64,000 nucleotides of DNA from Clavibacter sp. A6099 (GTDB lineage: Bacteria > Actinomycetota > Actinomycetes > Actinomycetales > Microbacteriaceae). The translations under genes and the position numbers were made by a program. The DNA lies in NCBI RefSeq assembly GCF_021919125.1, contig NZ_CP083439.1, forward strand, positions 2,914,001 to 2,978,000, written 5' to 3'. Under the pieces are notes generated by a model, which had not been told where the DNA came from, made no database searches, and worked only from the letters and a program-made list of their open reading frames with translations. This document shows positions 36,086-45,456 of the stretch, in pieces. The number at the start of each line of letters is the position of its first letter. Position 1 is the first letter of the stretch.

Positions 36086-36774
36086 CCGACCCCACCCCCA
36101 TGGTCCGCGTCGCGGGCGTCTCGCGCTCCCACGGATCCGGCCCCACCGCCGTGCACGCCCTCCGCGACGTGTCGCTCGAGGTGCCGCGCGGCCGGCTCGT
36201 GACCCTCGTCGGCCGCTCCGGATCCGGCAAGACCACGCTGCTCACCTGCATCGGCGGCCTCGACCGGCCGACCGCGGGCCGCATCGAGGTCGACGGCGTG
36301 GACGTCACCGCGCTCGACGAGGCCGGCCGCACCGAGCTCCGCCGCGACCGCGTGGCCTTCGTCTTCCAGACCTTCGGCCTGCTGCCCGCGCTCACCGCGG
36401 CCGAGAACGTCGGCCTGCCGCTCCGCCTCCGCCGCGCCCCGCACGACGAGCGCGAGGACCGCGTCGCCGAGCTGCTCGAACTCGTGGGCCTCACCGCGCA
36501 CGCCGGCCAGCGTCCGTCGGAGATGTCGGGCGGCCAGCAGCAGCGCGTCGCCGTCGCCCGCGCGCTCGCGAACCGGCCGCGCCTGCTCCTCGCCGACGAG
36601 CCGACCGGCCAGCTAGATCAGGAGACGGGCGCCTCGATCATGCGGCTCCTCCTCGACGTGGTGCGCGCCGAAGGCACGACCGCGCTCATCTCCACGCACG
36701 ACGCGACGCTGCAGGGGCTCGCGGACGCGTCGATCCGGCTCACCGACGGGCGGGTGGATCCGGCGGGCGCGTGA
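36082..36774 (+). CDS. ABC transporter ATPase (MacB/LolD type)
   Basis: Standard-length ATPase of 230 residues, ATG 36082 overlapping the previous stop by 4 bases. Walker [10 protein letters not shown] near residue 45, signature [12 protein letters not shown], Walker [13 protein letters not shown] and H-loop STHDATL are all present. Last gene of the FtsX operon; with the preceding ATPase it gives one ATPase for each large permease. Confidence 0.92.
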   Translation: MTDPTPMVRVAGVSRSHGSGPTAVHALRDVSLEVPRGRLVTLVGRSGSGKTTLLTCIGGLDRPTAGRIEVDGVDVTALDEAGRTELRRDRVAFVFQTFGLLPALTAAENVGLPLRLRRAPHDEREDRVAELLELVGLTAHAGQRPSEMSGGQQQRVAVARALANRPRLLLADEPTGQLDQETGASIMRLLLDVVRAEGTTALISTHDATLQGLADASIRLTDGRVDPAGA

Positions 36775-36807
36775 GCGCGGGGCAGGGCGACGCGGGGCAG
36801 CCCGGCG

Positions 36808-37473
36808 TCAGGCCGCCCGCACCCGCCGGATCAGCCGCGACACCACGAACCACACGACCAGCAGCGCGATGACACCGATGGCCGCGTACGAGATCAGCCC
36901 GCTCCACTCCTCCAGCACCGGGCGGATCGCCGGGCCGAACGCGAAGCCGAGGCCGACCCAGATGGCGTTCCAGGCGCCGGATCCGATCACCGTGTAGAGC
37001 GAGAACCGCCAGATCGGCATGCGCTCGATGCCCGCCGGGATGGAGATGAACGAGCGCACGAGCGGCACGCACCGGCCGAGGAGCACGGCGGTGCCGCCCC
37101 AGCGCTGGAAGAACGCCTCGGCCTTGTCGAAGTCGGCGTGGTCGAGCAGCGGGATCCGGCCGACGAGCCGGCGCGTGCGGTTCCGGCCGAGCGCGGCGCC
37201 GATCGCGTACCAGATGAGCGCGCCGAGGAGCGCGCCGGCGGTGGCAGCAGCCCAGGCGCCCCACGCGCTCATGCGGCCCTCGTAGGCGAGGAAGCCGGCG
37301 ACGGGGAGGATCGCCTCGGACGGGATCGGCGGCACGAACGTCTCGATCAGCACCGCGAGGCCGACGCCCACCTCCCCGAGCGTCTCGATGAGCGAGAGGA
37401 CCCAGCCGACGAAGCCGTCGTACCCCTCGCTCGGATGGATCTCGCCGGGGGTCACTGCCTGGATGGCGCTCAT
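36808..37473 (-). CDS. DedA family membrane protein
   Basis: Integral membrane protein of 221 residues of the DedA/SNARE-associated family. Typical features are ETFVPPIPSEAILPVAGFLA, AATAGALLGALIWYAIGAALGR, FFQRWGGTAVLLGRCVPLVRSF with the conserved arginine, and a terminal helix pair. DedA proteins support membrane homeostasis, probably as lipid scramblases or flippases (UptA/PopT types recycle undecaprenyl phosphate). It is monocistronic and convergent with the FtsX operon. Confidence 0.92.
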   Translation of the reverse strand: MSAIQAVTPGEIHPSEGYDGFVGWVLSLIETLGEVGVGLAVLIETFVPPIPSEAILPVAGFLAYEGRMSAWGAWAAATAGALLGALIWYAIGAALGRNRTRRLVGRIPLLDHADFDKAEAFFQRWGGTAVLLGRCVPLVRSFISIPAGIERMPIWRFSLYTVIGSGAWNAIWVGLGFAFGPAIRPVLEEWSGLISYAAIGVIALLVVWFVVSRLIRRVRAA

Positions 37474-37683
37474 GCGGCCTCTCGTTCTCTCGGGGGGTCG
37501 GGCGTCGTCGTCCCGGGAATCCTAGGGAACGCATTTCCACGTCCGCTGAATCGGGCGCGTGGTCCGTCCGGGGTACCTGCCTGAACCGCTCGGGGGACGA
37601 CGTGCGCGTCGCCGCGGGAGAGGCTGGATCCGCGGCCGCCGGGCCGCGTCGCACCCGCCCGATGCCTCCCGAGGAGCTCCGCC

Positions 37684-38652
37684 GTGATCCACCCCGCCCG
37701 CTCCACCCGCCTCGCGCTCGCCGCGACCCTCGCCACGACCCTGCTCGCCGGATGCGCGGCCCCCGCCGCCGAGGTGCCGACGACCCCGCCCGCGTCCGCA
37801 TCCGCCGCGCCGTCCGCATCCGCCGCCCCCGCGGTCGACCAGGCGGCCGCCGACGCCGCGTTCACCGCGCTCGAGGGGCGCTTCGGCGCGCGCCTCGGCG
37901 TGCACGCGGTCGACACCGGCACGGGCGCGGAGGTCTCCTGGCGCGCGGACGAGCGGTTCGCGTACGCGTCCACGATCAAGGCCCCGCTCGCGGCCACGCT
38001 GCTCGACCGCGTCGGCATCGCCGGGATGGATCGCGCCGTGCCGATCGAGGCGGCCGACATCCTCTCCTACGCGCCCGTCACAGAGACGCGCGTCGGCGGC
38101 ACGATGACCCTCCGCGAGCTCGCCGAGGCCGCCATGACCCGGAGCGACAACACGGCCGCGAACCTCCTGCTCGAGGCGCTCGGCGGCCCGGCCGAGCTGG
38201 ATGCGGCGCTCACGGCCCTCGGCGACGACACCACGGTCGTCTCCCGCACCGAGCCCGACCTCAACGAGGCCACCCCCGGCGACGACCGCGACACCACGAC
38301 CCCGCGCGCCGCCGCCGCGCTCCTCCGCGCCTACGCACTGGGCGATCCGGATGCCATCGCGGATCCCCTCGACGCCGACGAGCGCGCCCTCTTCACCGGC
38401 TGGCTGAAGGCCACGCAGACCGGCGCCACGCTCGTGCGCGCCGAGCTGCCGACGGAGTGGACGGTCGGCGACAAGTCCGGCAGCGGCGCCTACGCCAGCC
38501 GCGGCGACGTCGCGGTGATCTGGCGGCCGGATGCCGCTCCGATCGTCATCGCCGTGCACTCCTCCAAGGACCAGCAGGATGCGAAGGCCGATGACGCCCT
38601 GATCTCCGGTGCCGCGAAGGCCGCGGCGCAGGCGCTCGGGGCGCTCGCCTGA
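37684..38652 (+). CDS. bla: class A beta-lactamase, lipoprotein form
   Basis: Serine beta-lactamase of 322 residues anchored through a lipobox at Cys24 (LLAGC), with an Ala/Ser/Pro linker. All class A motifs are intact: Ser96-T-I-Lys99, Ser154-Asp-Asn156, the omega-loop Glu190-PDL-Asn194 and Lys264-Ser-Gly266. It should hydrolyse beta-lactams outside the membrane. GTG 37684 follows GAGGAG at good spacing. No regulator (BlaI/BlaR) is adjacent, so expression is probably constitutive; the gene composition is native. Confidence 0.92.
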   Translation: MIHPARSTRLALAATLATTLLAGCAAPAAEVPTTPPASASAAPSASAAPAVDQAAADAAFTALEGRFGARLGVHAVDTGTGAEVSWRADERFAYASTIKAPLAATLLDRVGIAGMDRAVPIEAADILSYAPVTETRVGGTMTLRELAEAAMTRSDNTAANLLLEALGGPAELDAALTALGDDTTVVSRTEPDLNEATPGDDRDTTTPRAAAALLRAYALGDPDAIADPLDADERALFTGWLKATQTGATLVRAELPTEWTVGDKSGSGAYASRGDVAVIWRPDAAPIVIAVHSSKDQQDAKADDALISGAAKAAAQALGALA

Positions 38653-38686
38653 CGCGACGGGACGCCGCCCGGCGAGCGCGTCGGGA

Positions 38687-39310
38687 TCAGCGCCCGCCGT
38701 CCTCCGCGAGCAGCGCCAGCGCCCGGGAGAGATCCTCGACCGCCCGCTCGGCAGCCCGATCGGCCCCGTCGTCCCGGCGCGCGAGCCAGGCGCCGATGAT
38801 CCCCCGCATGCCCGCGACCGCGAGCGCCGCGCACCGGTCGGCGCGCGCGCCGTCGAGGCCGGCCGCCGCGAACCGGCGGCGCGTCTCCTCGACGTAGCGG
38901 CCGTGCTCCCAGGCGGGCAGGTCGGCGAGCGCCGGGATCCGCTGCACGGTCGCGGCGAGGTCGAGCAGCACCCGCTGGCGGTCGGGCTCGCGGCGCACGC
39001 GGTCGAGCTCGGCGCGGAGCGTCGCGGAGACGACCTCGCCGAGCGGCGCGCCCTCCAGGTCCTCGGCGGCCTCCAGCTGCCCGACCACCGCCTCGACCTC
39101 CTGCCGCAGCAGCGCGCCGAGCAGCTCCTCCCGCACGCCGAAGCAGTAGTGAAAGGCGCCGTGCGCGAGGCCGGCCTCCGCGGTGATCGCCCGCGTGCTC
39201 GCCCCGGCGACGCCCGCGACCGCCATCACGCGCACCGCGGCATCGAGGAGCTCGGCCCGCCGGGCGTCCCGTGATCCGTACGCGCGGGTGCTCTCGGAGG
39301 CGGGCTTCAT
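38687..39310 (-). CDS. TetR family transcriptional repressor
   Basis: Repressor of 207 residues. The helix-turn-helix is near residues 15-60 (RRAELLDAAVRVMAVAGVAG, STRAITAEAGLAHGAFHYCFG). The C-terminal ligand domain is divergent as usual. It is divergent from a GNAT acetyltransferase gene, and a perfect palindrome lies between them, so it probably represses itself and the acetyltransferase. The stop is convergent with the beta-lactamase gene. Confidence 0.92.
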   Translation of the reverse strand: MKPASESTRAYGSRDARRAELLDAAVRVMAVAGVAGASTRAITAEAGLAHGAFHYCFGVREELLGALLRQEVEAVVGQLEAAEDLEGAPLGEVVSATLRAELDRVRREPDRQRVLLDLAATVQRIPALADLPAWEHGRYVEETRRRFAAAGLDGARADRCAALAVAGMRGIIGAWLARRDDGADRAAERAVEDLSRALALLAEDGGR

Positions 39311-39334
39311 GGGAGAAAGCTACCAAGTGAGCGC

Positions 39335-39356
39335 GATTCGGCCACTTGGCCGAATC
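39335..39356. promoter_or_regulatory. TetR-type operator palindrome
   Basis: GATTCGGCCA, CT, TGGCCGAATC is a perfect 22-base palindrome midway in the 65-base gap between the divergent TetR (start 39310) and GNAT (start 39376) genes. Size and place are those of a TetR operator controlling both. Confidence 0.75.
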
Positions 39357-39375
39357 TGTCGCCTAGCGTCGGAGC

Positions 39376-40023
39376 ATGAGCACCGAGCACCCCGTCACCC
39401 CCGCCACCGCCGTCATCCGCACCGCCCGCGCGGCCGACCTCGACGACGTCACGCGCGTCCTCGCGGAGGCCTTCGCGGAGGATCCCGTGCTGGCAGGCTT
39501 CGTCCCCGCCGGACCCCGGAAGCGCGAGCGCCTGGCCCTGCTCTTCGCCGCGCTCCTGCGCAGCGGGCCGCTCCCCGCGGGCACGGTCGACGTCGCGGTC
39601 GACGCGCGCGGCGGGATCCTCGGCGCGGCGGTCTGGGAGGCGCCCGGCCGCGTGCCGACGCACGGGATCCTCCGGCAGGCGCCGACGTTCCTGCGCGCCC
39701 TCGGCGTCGCGGGCGCCGTCCGCGCGGCCACGCGCCTCCGCACCCTGGACCGCGCGCGGCCGGGGCTCCCGCACTGGCGCCTCGCCGAGGTCGGCGTGGG
39801 CGCGGCCGCGCGGGGCCTCGGCGTCGGATCCGCGCTCCTCGCCCATGGCCTAGCCCGGGTCGACGCCGACGGATCCGCGGCCTACCTCGAGTCGTCGACC
39901 GAGCGGAACCGCGCGCTCTACCGCCGCAACGGCTTCGCCGAGCTGGGCGCGCTGGCGGGCCTGGCCGGGTCGCGCCCGGTGGCGATGTGGCGGTCGGCGC
40001 GGGTGCAGTCGCCGGTCCGCTGA
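39376..40023 (+). CDS. GNAT family N-acetyltransferase
   Basis: Acetyl-CoA-dependent acetyltransferase of 215 residues. The acetyl-CoA loop is visible as LAEVGVGAAARGLGVGSAL near residue 135-155, followed by AAYLESSTERNRALYRRNGF, the usual beta5-alpha4 end of the fold. The substrate is unknown; TetR-linked GNATs often modify drugs or amines. It is likely controlled by the adjacent TetR protein through the intergenic palindrome. Confidence 0.9.
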   Translation: MSTEHPVTPATAVIRTARAADLDDVTRVLAEAFAEDPVLAGFVPAGPRKRERLALLFAALLRSGPLPAGTVDVAVDARGGILGAAVWEAPGRVPTHGILRQAPTFLRALGVAGAVRAATRLRTLDRARPGLPHWRLAEVGVGAAARGLGVGSALLAHGLARVDADGSAAYLESSTERNRALYRRNGFAELGALAGLAGSRPVAMWRSARVQSPVR

Positions 40024-40065
40024 GGCGCCCGCGCGCGGGATGCGCGCGAGATGCGCCTGCCGGGA

Positions 40066-40302
40066 TCAGACCGGGCAGCGCACCTGCGTGCGCGCGCCGG
40101 ACCGATCGATGTCGTGGTCGGGCATGGGCTTGCCGCACATGGGGCAGAGGCGCGACTGCGGCTCGGGCACCGGATCGTCGGTGTACGGGCCGAGCGGCGG
40201 CGCGCCGAGGTACGGACGGAGCCGCTCGTTGAACCGCTCGACGGCCGCCCCGAAGCCGCGCTCGCGCCGCTTGCCGCCCGCCTGGCCTTTACCTCGTGTC
40301 AT
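40066..40302 (-). CDS. small zinc-ribbon protein
   Basis: Seventy-eight residues from ATG 40302 (MTRGKGQAGGKRRERG). A basic N-terminus is followed by a Pro-rich linker and a C-terminal zinc-knuckle-like sequence, RLCPMCGKPMPDHDIDRSG ending in RCPV (CxxC...C, with His as a possible fourth ligand). Similar short proteins are conserved in Microbacteriaceae without a known function; nucleic-acid binding is plausible. Divergent from the OhrR-type gene, 45 bases apart. Confidence 0.7.
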   Translation of the reverse strand: MTRGKGQAGGKRRERGFGAAVERFNERLRPYLGAPPLGPYTDDPVPEPQSRLCPMCGKPMPDHDIDRSGARTQVRCPV

Positions 40303-40347
40303 AGTAGTAAGTGTACGCGGTATTTCGGCAGGCGGCGAGGAGCTGGC

Positions 40348-40818
40348 ATGGCACACGAGGACGCGACGCGCACGGACCCCCTGGCGCTCGAGAGCCAGGT
40401 CTGCTTCGCGGCCGTGCTGGCGGCGCGGTCCGTCGTCGCGCTGTACCGCCCGATCCTCGAGCCGCTCGGCCTCACGCATCCGCAGTACCTCGTGATGCTC
40501 GCGCTCTGGGAACGCGACGGCCGCTCGATCTCCGACCTCGGCGGTGCATTGGCCCTGGAGCCCGCGACCATCACGCCCCTGCTCAAGCGCCTGCAGTCGG
40601 CCGGCCTGCTGGAGCGCGCGCGCAGCGCGGAGGACGAGCGCGTCGTGCGCGTCACCCTCACCGACGCGGGCCGCGCGCTCCGCCGCGAGGCCGAGCAGGT
40701 GCCTGCCCGGGTCGCCGAGCGCACGGGCATGACGCCGTCAGAGCTCGGCCGGATCCGGGACGACCTGCACGAGTTCCTCGCGCGCATCGACGCGGCGCCG
40801 GATCCCGCTGGCGCCTAG
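40348..40818 (+). CDS. MarR/OhrR family organic peroxide-sensing regulator
   Basis: Winged-helix repressor of 156 residues. The N-terminus LESQVCFAAVLAARSVVALYR places Cys19 where OhrR proteins have their peroxide-reactive cysteine, and LEPLGLTHPQYLVMLALWE continues the OhrR pattern with the conserved tyrosine. The recognition region is EPATITPLLKRLQSAGLLERA. OhrR normally represses an ohr peroxiredoxin, but none is in the window. ATG 40348 has GAGGAG upstream. Confidence 0.88.
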   Translation: MAHEDATRTDPLALESQVCFAAVLAARSVVALYRPILEPLGLTHPQYLVMLALWERDGRSISDLGGALALEPATITPLLKRLQSAGLLERARSAEDERVVRVTLTDAGRALRREAEQVPARVAERTGMTPSELGRIRDDLHEFLARIDAAPDPAGA

Positions 40819-40825
40819 CGCCAGC
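40807..40825. terminator. hairpin over the OhrR-type stop codon
   Basis: GCTGGCGC (40807-40814), loop CTA and GCGCCAGC (40818-40825) form a perfect 8-pair stem that includes the TAG stop at 40816-40818. It lies between convergent genes and probably terminates both. Confidence 0.5.
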
Positions 40826-40833
40826 GACGAACG

Positions 40834-40995
40834 TCAGGCCAGGCGCCGGAGCAGCTCCGCGTGTCGGTTCGCGAGGATGCGGGCGACCCCCATGGTCTCT
40901 TCGACCGAGGCGACACGGGCGGCGCGAGGAGAGTCGACCTCGGTGCCAGGGCGGCTGACGCCTACCGCCTTCTCCTCGCTCTCACTGCGCGCCAT
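40834..40995 (-). CDS. hypothetical small protein
   Basis: Fifty-three residues from ATG 40995 (MARSESEEKAVG), ending in a helix ARILANRHAELLRRLA. No family was recognised. TACCGT ends 7 bases before the start, so the mRNA could be leaderless; no ribosome site is present. The frame is open further upstream, to 41085, but that part looks non-coding. Confidence 0.4.
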   Translation of the reverse strand: MARSESEEKAVGVSRPGTEVDSPRAARVASVEETMGVARILANRHAELLRRLA

Positions 40996-41195
40996 GACGA
41001 TGACGGTAGGCGACCGGCGTGCGTAGATCCAGGCACCCGGCACGCTGGTCCGTTCTCCGGGTACGCCCCAGGACCATTCGGCCACGCCGGACTCCTGGGG
41101 CCATCGTCTTCTCCGGCCGCGAGTCTCGTGCTCGCGCCCGTAACGGTTCCCCGGCGGCGACCGTCGCCGCGGCCGCTCTGGGGGACGATGGCTAC

Positions 41196-42041
41196 ATGAC
41201 CCTCAGCGCCGACGGCACCCTCACGGACGGACGGGCGCTCGTCGGCCCGGTCGACGCCCCCGAGCTGCACGTGATGACGTACAACATCCGGCGCCTGTTC
41301 CGCCGCTACCGGCCGGGCAGCCCCGACCGCTGGGCCGACCGCGAGCCGCTCATCGCCGCGCTCCTCCAGCGCGAGCAGCCGGCGCTCCTCGGCACGCAGG
41401 AGGCGATGCCCACGCAGGGCCGCGCGCTGTCGCACGCGCTCGGCCGGCACTACCGGCGGATCGGGCACGGCCGCAACGCCGACGGCCACGGCGAGGGCTG
41501 CCCCACCTTCTACGACACGCGCCGCCTCGAGCTCACGAGCTGGCGGCAGGTCGCGCTGTCGGACACGCCCGCGGTCGCCGGATCCCGCAGCTGGGGCAAC
41601 ATGGTGCCGCGGATCGCCGTGGTCGCCGACTTCACGGATCGCGCCACCGGCCTGCCGCTGCGGCACGTGAACACGCACTTCGACCACCTCTCCCGGCGGT
41701 CGCGCGAGGAGTCCGCCCGCATGATCCTCGAGATCGTCGCCGAGCTGCCGGTGCCCGCGATCGTCGCGGGCGACACCAACGCGGGCGTGGACACGGAGCC
41801 GCACCGGCTGCTCCTCGAGCACGGCGCGCTCGTGGACGCGTGGCCCGCCGCGCGGGAGCGCCTCACGCCCGAGTGGGGCACCTGGTCGAACTACAAGGCG
41901 CCGAAGCGCACGACCCGCCGCATCGACTGGATGCTCGTGACGCCCGACATCGAGGTGGAGCGGGTCGGCATCAACACGACGCGCGTCGGCGGACGCGCGC
42001 CGAGCGACCACGAGGCGCTGCAGGCGGTGGTGCGGTGCTGA
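41196..42041 (+). CDS. endonuclease/exonuclease/phosphatase family protein
   Basis: Metal-dependent phosphodiesterase/hydrolase of 281 residues with the DNase I-like (EEP) fold. Visible residues are MTYNIRRL (Asn ligand), GTQEAMP (Glu metal ligand), HVNTHFDHLS (catalytic His), VAGDTNAGVD (Asp/Asn) and PSDHEALQAVV (terminal Asp-His pair). No signal peptide. Substrate could be DNA, phosphoinositides or other phosphodiesters. The next gene overlaps its end by 7 bases. Confidence 0.9.
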   Translation: MTLSADGTLTDGRALVGPVDAPELHVMTYNIRRLFRRYRPGSPDRWADREPLIAALLQREQPALLGTQEAMPTQGRALSHALGRHYRRIGHGRNADGHGEGCPTFYDTRRLELTSWRQVALSDTPAVAGSRSWGNMVPRIAVVADFTDRATGLPLRHVNTHFDHLSRRSREESARMILEIVAELPVPAIVAGDTNAGVDTEPHRLLLEHGALVDAWPAARERLTPEWGTWSNYKAPKRTTRRIDWMLVTPDIEVERVGINTTRVGGRAPSDHEALQAVVRC

Positions 42042-42694
42042 CGGACCCCACGTCGCCCACCCCGCCGGATGCGCCGGCCCCGCCCGAGGACGTCGCCGCC
42101 TTCGCCGGGCTGGCCGGGCTCACCTTCCTGCAGCCGCCGCGCGGGATCACGGCGGTCCTCGCCGACGCCGTGCGCGTGATCGGGCTCCTCACGTTCCTCT
42201 TCTCCGTGTTCGCGTGGACGGGCACGACCTCCGCGATGTTCGCGCTCGCGCTGCTCGGGCTGGTGGCGCCGCGGGGTCTCGGGGCCAGGCCCGGGCTGGA
42301 CCTCGCGATCGGGATCACGACGCTCGTCTCGGCCGCGAGCAACCGGCTCGACCTGTACGAGCGGCTGCCGTGGTGGGACATCCCCGCGCACCTCGTGACC
42401 ACGGCCGCGCTCGCCGCGCTCGTGATCCTGCTGGCCGACCGCGCGGGCGTCATGGTCGACCGGCGGCCGCTGCCCCTCGGGTTCCTCGCGCTGACGGTGG
42501 GCCTCGCGCTCTCGGCGGTATGGGAGCTCGGCGAGTGGGCGGGGCAGGCGTGGCTGGACCCGGAGATCCTCACCGGGTACTCCGACACCATCGGCGACAT
42601 GGCGGTCGGCGGGCTGGGCGCGCTGCTGATCGCGCCGCTCATGCCGATGCTGCTGGCGCGGTCGCGGTGGATCGCGGAGGCGCCCGCGCGCTGA
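42035..42694 (+). CDS. multi-spanning membrane protein, YjdF/DUF2238-like
   Basis: Protein of 219 residues from GTG 42035. After a Pro-rich start come about six helices. WWDIPAHLVTTAALAALV, SAVWELGEWAGQAW and GYSDTIGDMAVGGLGALL match the D..H, WE..EW and D...D motifs of YjdF/DUF2238 proteins of unknown role. Overlap with the upstream EEP gene implies co-translation. Confidence 0.75.
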   Translation: MLTDPTSPTPPDAPAPPEDVAAFAGLAGLTFLQPPRGITAVLADAVRVIGLLTFLFSVFAWTGTTSAMFALALLGLVAPRGLGARPGLDLAIGITTLVSAASNRLDLYERLPWWDIPAHLVTTAALAALVILLADRAGVMVDRRPLPLGFLALTVGLALSAVWELGEWAGQAWLDPEILTGYSDTIGDMAVGGLGALLIAPLMPMLLARSRWIAEAPAR

Positions 42695-42823
42695 CCGTGC
42701 GCCCCCGTCGCCGCGCCCCCGTGCGAGGGCGCTGCTCCCGTTCTCCGCGCAGGAGCGCGACGCCCCGAGGAGAAGTGCTCGCCGCCGGGTTTGGGTGGAG
42801 GAGCAGTCGGGTACGGGCCGGTC

Positions 42824-44407
42824 ATGCGCTCGCCCGGGAACGACCTCGACGGCGTCCTGTTCGACCGGGACGGGACGCTCGTCGTCGACGTGCCGTACAA
42901 CGGGGATCCGGCGCTCGTCACCCTGATGCCCGGCGCCCGGGAGGCGATCGACGCCGTGCGCGCCGCAGGGCTGCGTGTCGGCATGGTGACCAACCAGTCG
43001 GGGATCGCGCGCGGCCTCATCACGCGCGCGCAGGCCGACGCCGTCAACGCGCGCGTGCAGGAGCTGCTCGGCGCGTTCGACCTCGTGCTGCTGTGCCCGC
43101 ACGGATCCGACGACGGCTGCGACTGCCGGAAGCCGCGGCCCGGGATGGTGCTCGAGGCCTGCCGGGCGTGGGGCGTGGATCCGTCGCGCGTCGCGGTCGT
43201 GGGCGACATCGCGGCCGACATGGGCGCCGCCCGGGCCGCCGGCGCGCGCGGCGTGCTCGTGCCGACCCCCGTCACGCGCGAGGAGGAGATCGCCGAGGCG
43301 GAGCTGGTGGCCCCGACGATCCTCGACGCGGTGCACCTCCTCATCCACGACCCGGCTCCCCGCCGCGTGCTCGTCGTGCGCCTCGACTCCGTGGGCGACG
43401 TGCTGATCTCCGGACCCGCGGTGCGCGCGGTCGCCGCCGACCCCCGCGTCGAGGTGCACCTGCTCTGCGGACCGCGCGGCGCATCCGCCGGCCGGCTGCT
43501 GCCCGGCGTCCACGCGGTGCACGTGTGGGACGCGCCCTGGATCGCCTCCCCCGCGCCCGCCGCCGACGCCGCGTCCGTCGATGCCCTGCACGCGATCCTC
43601 GCCGAGGTCGACGCCGACGAGGCCGTCATCCTCACGTCGTTCCACCAGTCGCCCCTGCCGCTCGCGCTGCTGCTGCGGCTCGCGGGCGTGCGGCGGATCG
43701 CGGGCGCCAGCGTCGACTACGCCGGCTCCCTCCTCGACGTGCGCCTGAAGCCCGGCGAGGACCTCGACGAGGACCAGCCCGAGCCCGAGCGCGCCCTCGC
43801 GATCGCCGCCGCGGCCGGGTACGCGCTGGCCGCCGAGGACGACGGGCGACTCGCCGTCCTCCCGGCCGCGCTGCCGTCCGACGTGGAGGCGCTCCTGCCC
43901 GACGGGCCGTTCGCGCTCGTGCACCCGGGCGCCGCGGTCGGGGCGCGCGCATACCCGGCCGACCAGCACCGGGACGCCGTCGCGCTCCTCGTCGAGCGCG
44001 GGATCCCCGTGGTCGTCACAGGCGGCCCCGACGAGTGTGGCCTCACGGCGCACGTCGCCGGATCCGCCGGCATCGACCTCGGCGGACGCACCGACCTCGC
44101 CGGGCTGGGCGCGCTCATGCGCCGCGCGGCCGTGCTCGTGAGCGGCAACACCGGGCCCGCGCACCTCGCCGCCGCGGTGGGCCTCCCCGTCGTCAGCCTG
44201 TTCTCGCCGGTCGTGCCGCCGATCCGGTGGGCGCCGTACCGCGTGCCCGTGATCCTCCTCGGCGACCAGGACGCGGCGTGCAAGCTCAGCCGCGCGCGCG
44301 ACTGCCCGGTGCCGGGGCACCCGTGCCTCGCGGGGGTGTCGCCAGCCGAGGTCGCCGACGCGGTCGAGCGGCTGATGGCGACGAGCCGCGCGGAGGTGCC
44401 CGCATGA
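42824..44407 (+). CDS. GmhB-type heptose bisphosphate phosphatase fused to GT9 glycosyltransferase
   Basis: Two-domain protein of 527 residues. Residues 1-170 are a HAD phosphatase of the GmhB/HisB-N class: Asp14-x-Asp16 in FDRDGT, TNQSG, the zinc site Cys91-x-His93...Cys99-x-Cys101, then CRKPRPGM and VGDIAADM. GmhB removes the 7-phosphate of heptose-1,7-bisphosphate. Residues about 180-527 are a GT9 transferase ([37 protein letters not shown]). One chain thus joins heptose activation and heptosyl transfer. ATG 42824 is assigned from the start of the HAD fold; GGAGGAG lies 20 bases upstream. First gene of an operon with 4-base overlaps. Confidence 0.88.
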   Translation: MRSPGNDLDGVLFDRDGTLVVDVPYNGDPALVTLMPGAREAIDAVRAAGLRVGMVTNQSGIARGLITRAQADAVNARVQELLGAFDLVLLCPHGSDDGCDCRKPRPGMVLEACRAWGVDPSRVAVVGDIAADMGAARAAGARGVLVPTPVTREEEIAEAELVAPTILDAVHLLIHDPAPRRVLVVRLDSVGDVLISGPAVRAVAADPRVEVHLLCGPRGASAGRLLPGVHAVHVWDAPWIASPAPAADAASVDALHAILAEVDADEAVILTSFHQSPLPLALLLRLAGVRRIAGASVDYAGSLLDVRLKPGEDLDEDQPEPERALAIAAAAGYALAAEDDGRLAVLPAALPSDVEALLPDGPFALVHPGAAVGARAYPADQHRDAVALLVERGIPVVVTGGPDECGLTAHVAGSAGIDLGGRTDLAGLGALMRRAAVLVSGNTGPAHLAAAVGLPVVSLFSPVVPPIRWAPYRVPVILLGDQDAACKLSRARDCPVPGHPCLAGVSPAEVADAVERLMATSRAEVPA

Positions 44408-45456
44408 GGATCCTGATGTGGCACGTCCACGGCGGCTGGACCGACTCGTTCGTCCTCGGATCGCACGAGATCCTCTTCCCCGCCACGCCCGCGCGCGACG
44501 CCTGGGGCCTCGGCCGCGGCGGCCGCGCGTGGCCCGCGAGCGCGCGCGAGGTGGATCCGTCGTCCCTGCACGACGCCGACGTCGACCTCGTCCTGCTGCA
44601 GCGCGTCGCGGAGATCGACGAGGCGGAGCGCCTGCTGGGCCGCCGCCTCGGATCCGACGTGCCCGCCGTCTTCCTCGAGCACAACACCCCGCGCGGCGCC
44701 CCGACCGAGACCGTGCACGCGCTCGCCGACCGCGACGACATCCCGGTGATCCACGTCACGCGTTTCAACGCGCTCATGTGGGACACCGGATCCGCGCCGA
44801 CCACGGTCGTCGAGCACGGCGTGCCCGACCCCGGCGCGCTCTACACGGGCGAGTCGGCGTCGTTCGGCGCGGTGATCAACGAGCCCGTGCGCCGCGGCCG
44901 CATCACTGGCACCGACCTGCTGCCCGCGTTCGCGGCGGTCGCGCCCGTCGAGGTGTTCGGGATGGGCACCGACCTGCTGCCCGGCGCCTTCCCCGACCTC
45001 GGCGACCGGATCGTGCCGCGCGGCGACCTGCCCACGGCCCGCATGCACCCCGAGCTCGCGCGCCTGCGCGCCTACGTCCACCCGCACCGCTGGACCTCGC
45101 TCGGCCTGTCGCTGCTCGAGGCCATGCACATGGGGATGCCCGTGCTCGTGCTCGACGCGACCGAGGCGTCGCGCGCGGTGCCGCCGGACGCGGGCGCGAT
45201 CTCGTCCGACCCGGCCGACCTCGTGCGCGTGGCCCGGCTGCTGCTCGCGGATCCCGACGAGGCCGCCCGCCGCGGCCGCGTCGCCCGCGAGGCCGCGCTC
45301 GCCCGCTACTCGCTCGGCCGGTTCCTGCACGACATGGACGCCGTGCTGCACGACGCCGTGGATGCCGCCGCCGCGCGCCGGTCCCGACGCGCGGCCGCCG
45401 GATCCGGCTCCACGACTTCCCCGCACCACCCGCTCGACGAGAGGACGACACGATGA
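44404..45456 (+). CDS. glycosyltransferase, GT-B fold
   Basis: Protein of 350 residues (ATG 44404, overlap ATGA). It begins [16 protein letters not shown] and has [12 protein letters not shown], an acceptor-side pattern, and a C-terminal nucleotide-sugar part with [21 protein letters not shown], where the E in [11 protein letters not shown] corresponds to the GT4 E-x7-E second glutamate. Operon position between two heptose fusion genes suggests that it transfers heptose or a following sugar. Confidence 0.82.
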   Translation: MRILMWHVHGGWTDSFVLGSHEILFPATPARDAWGLGRGGRAWPASAREVDPSSLHDADVDLVLLQRVAEIDEAERLLGRRLGSDVPAVFLEHNTPRGAPTETVHALADRDDIPVIHVTRFNALMWDTGSAPTTVVEHGVPDPGALYTGESASFGAVINEPVRRGRITGTDLLPAFAAVAPVEVFGMGTDLLPGAFPDLGDRIVPRGDLPTARMHPELARLRAYVHPHRWTSLGLSLLEAMHMGMPVLVLDATEASRAVPPDAGAISSDPADLVRVARLLLADPDEAARRGRVAREAALARYSLGRFLHDMDAVLHDAVDAAAARRSRRAAAGSGSTTSPHHPLDERTTR

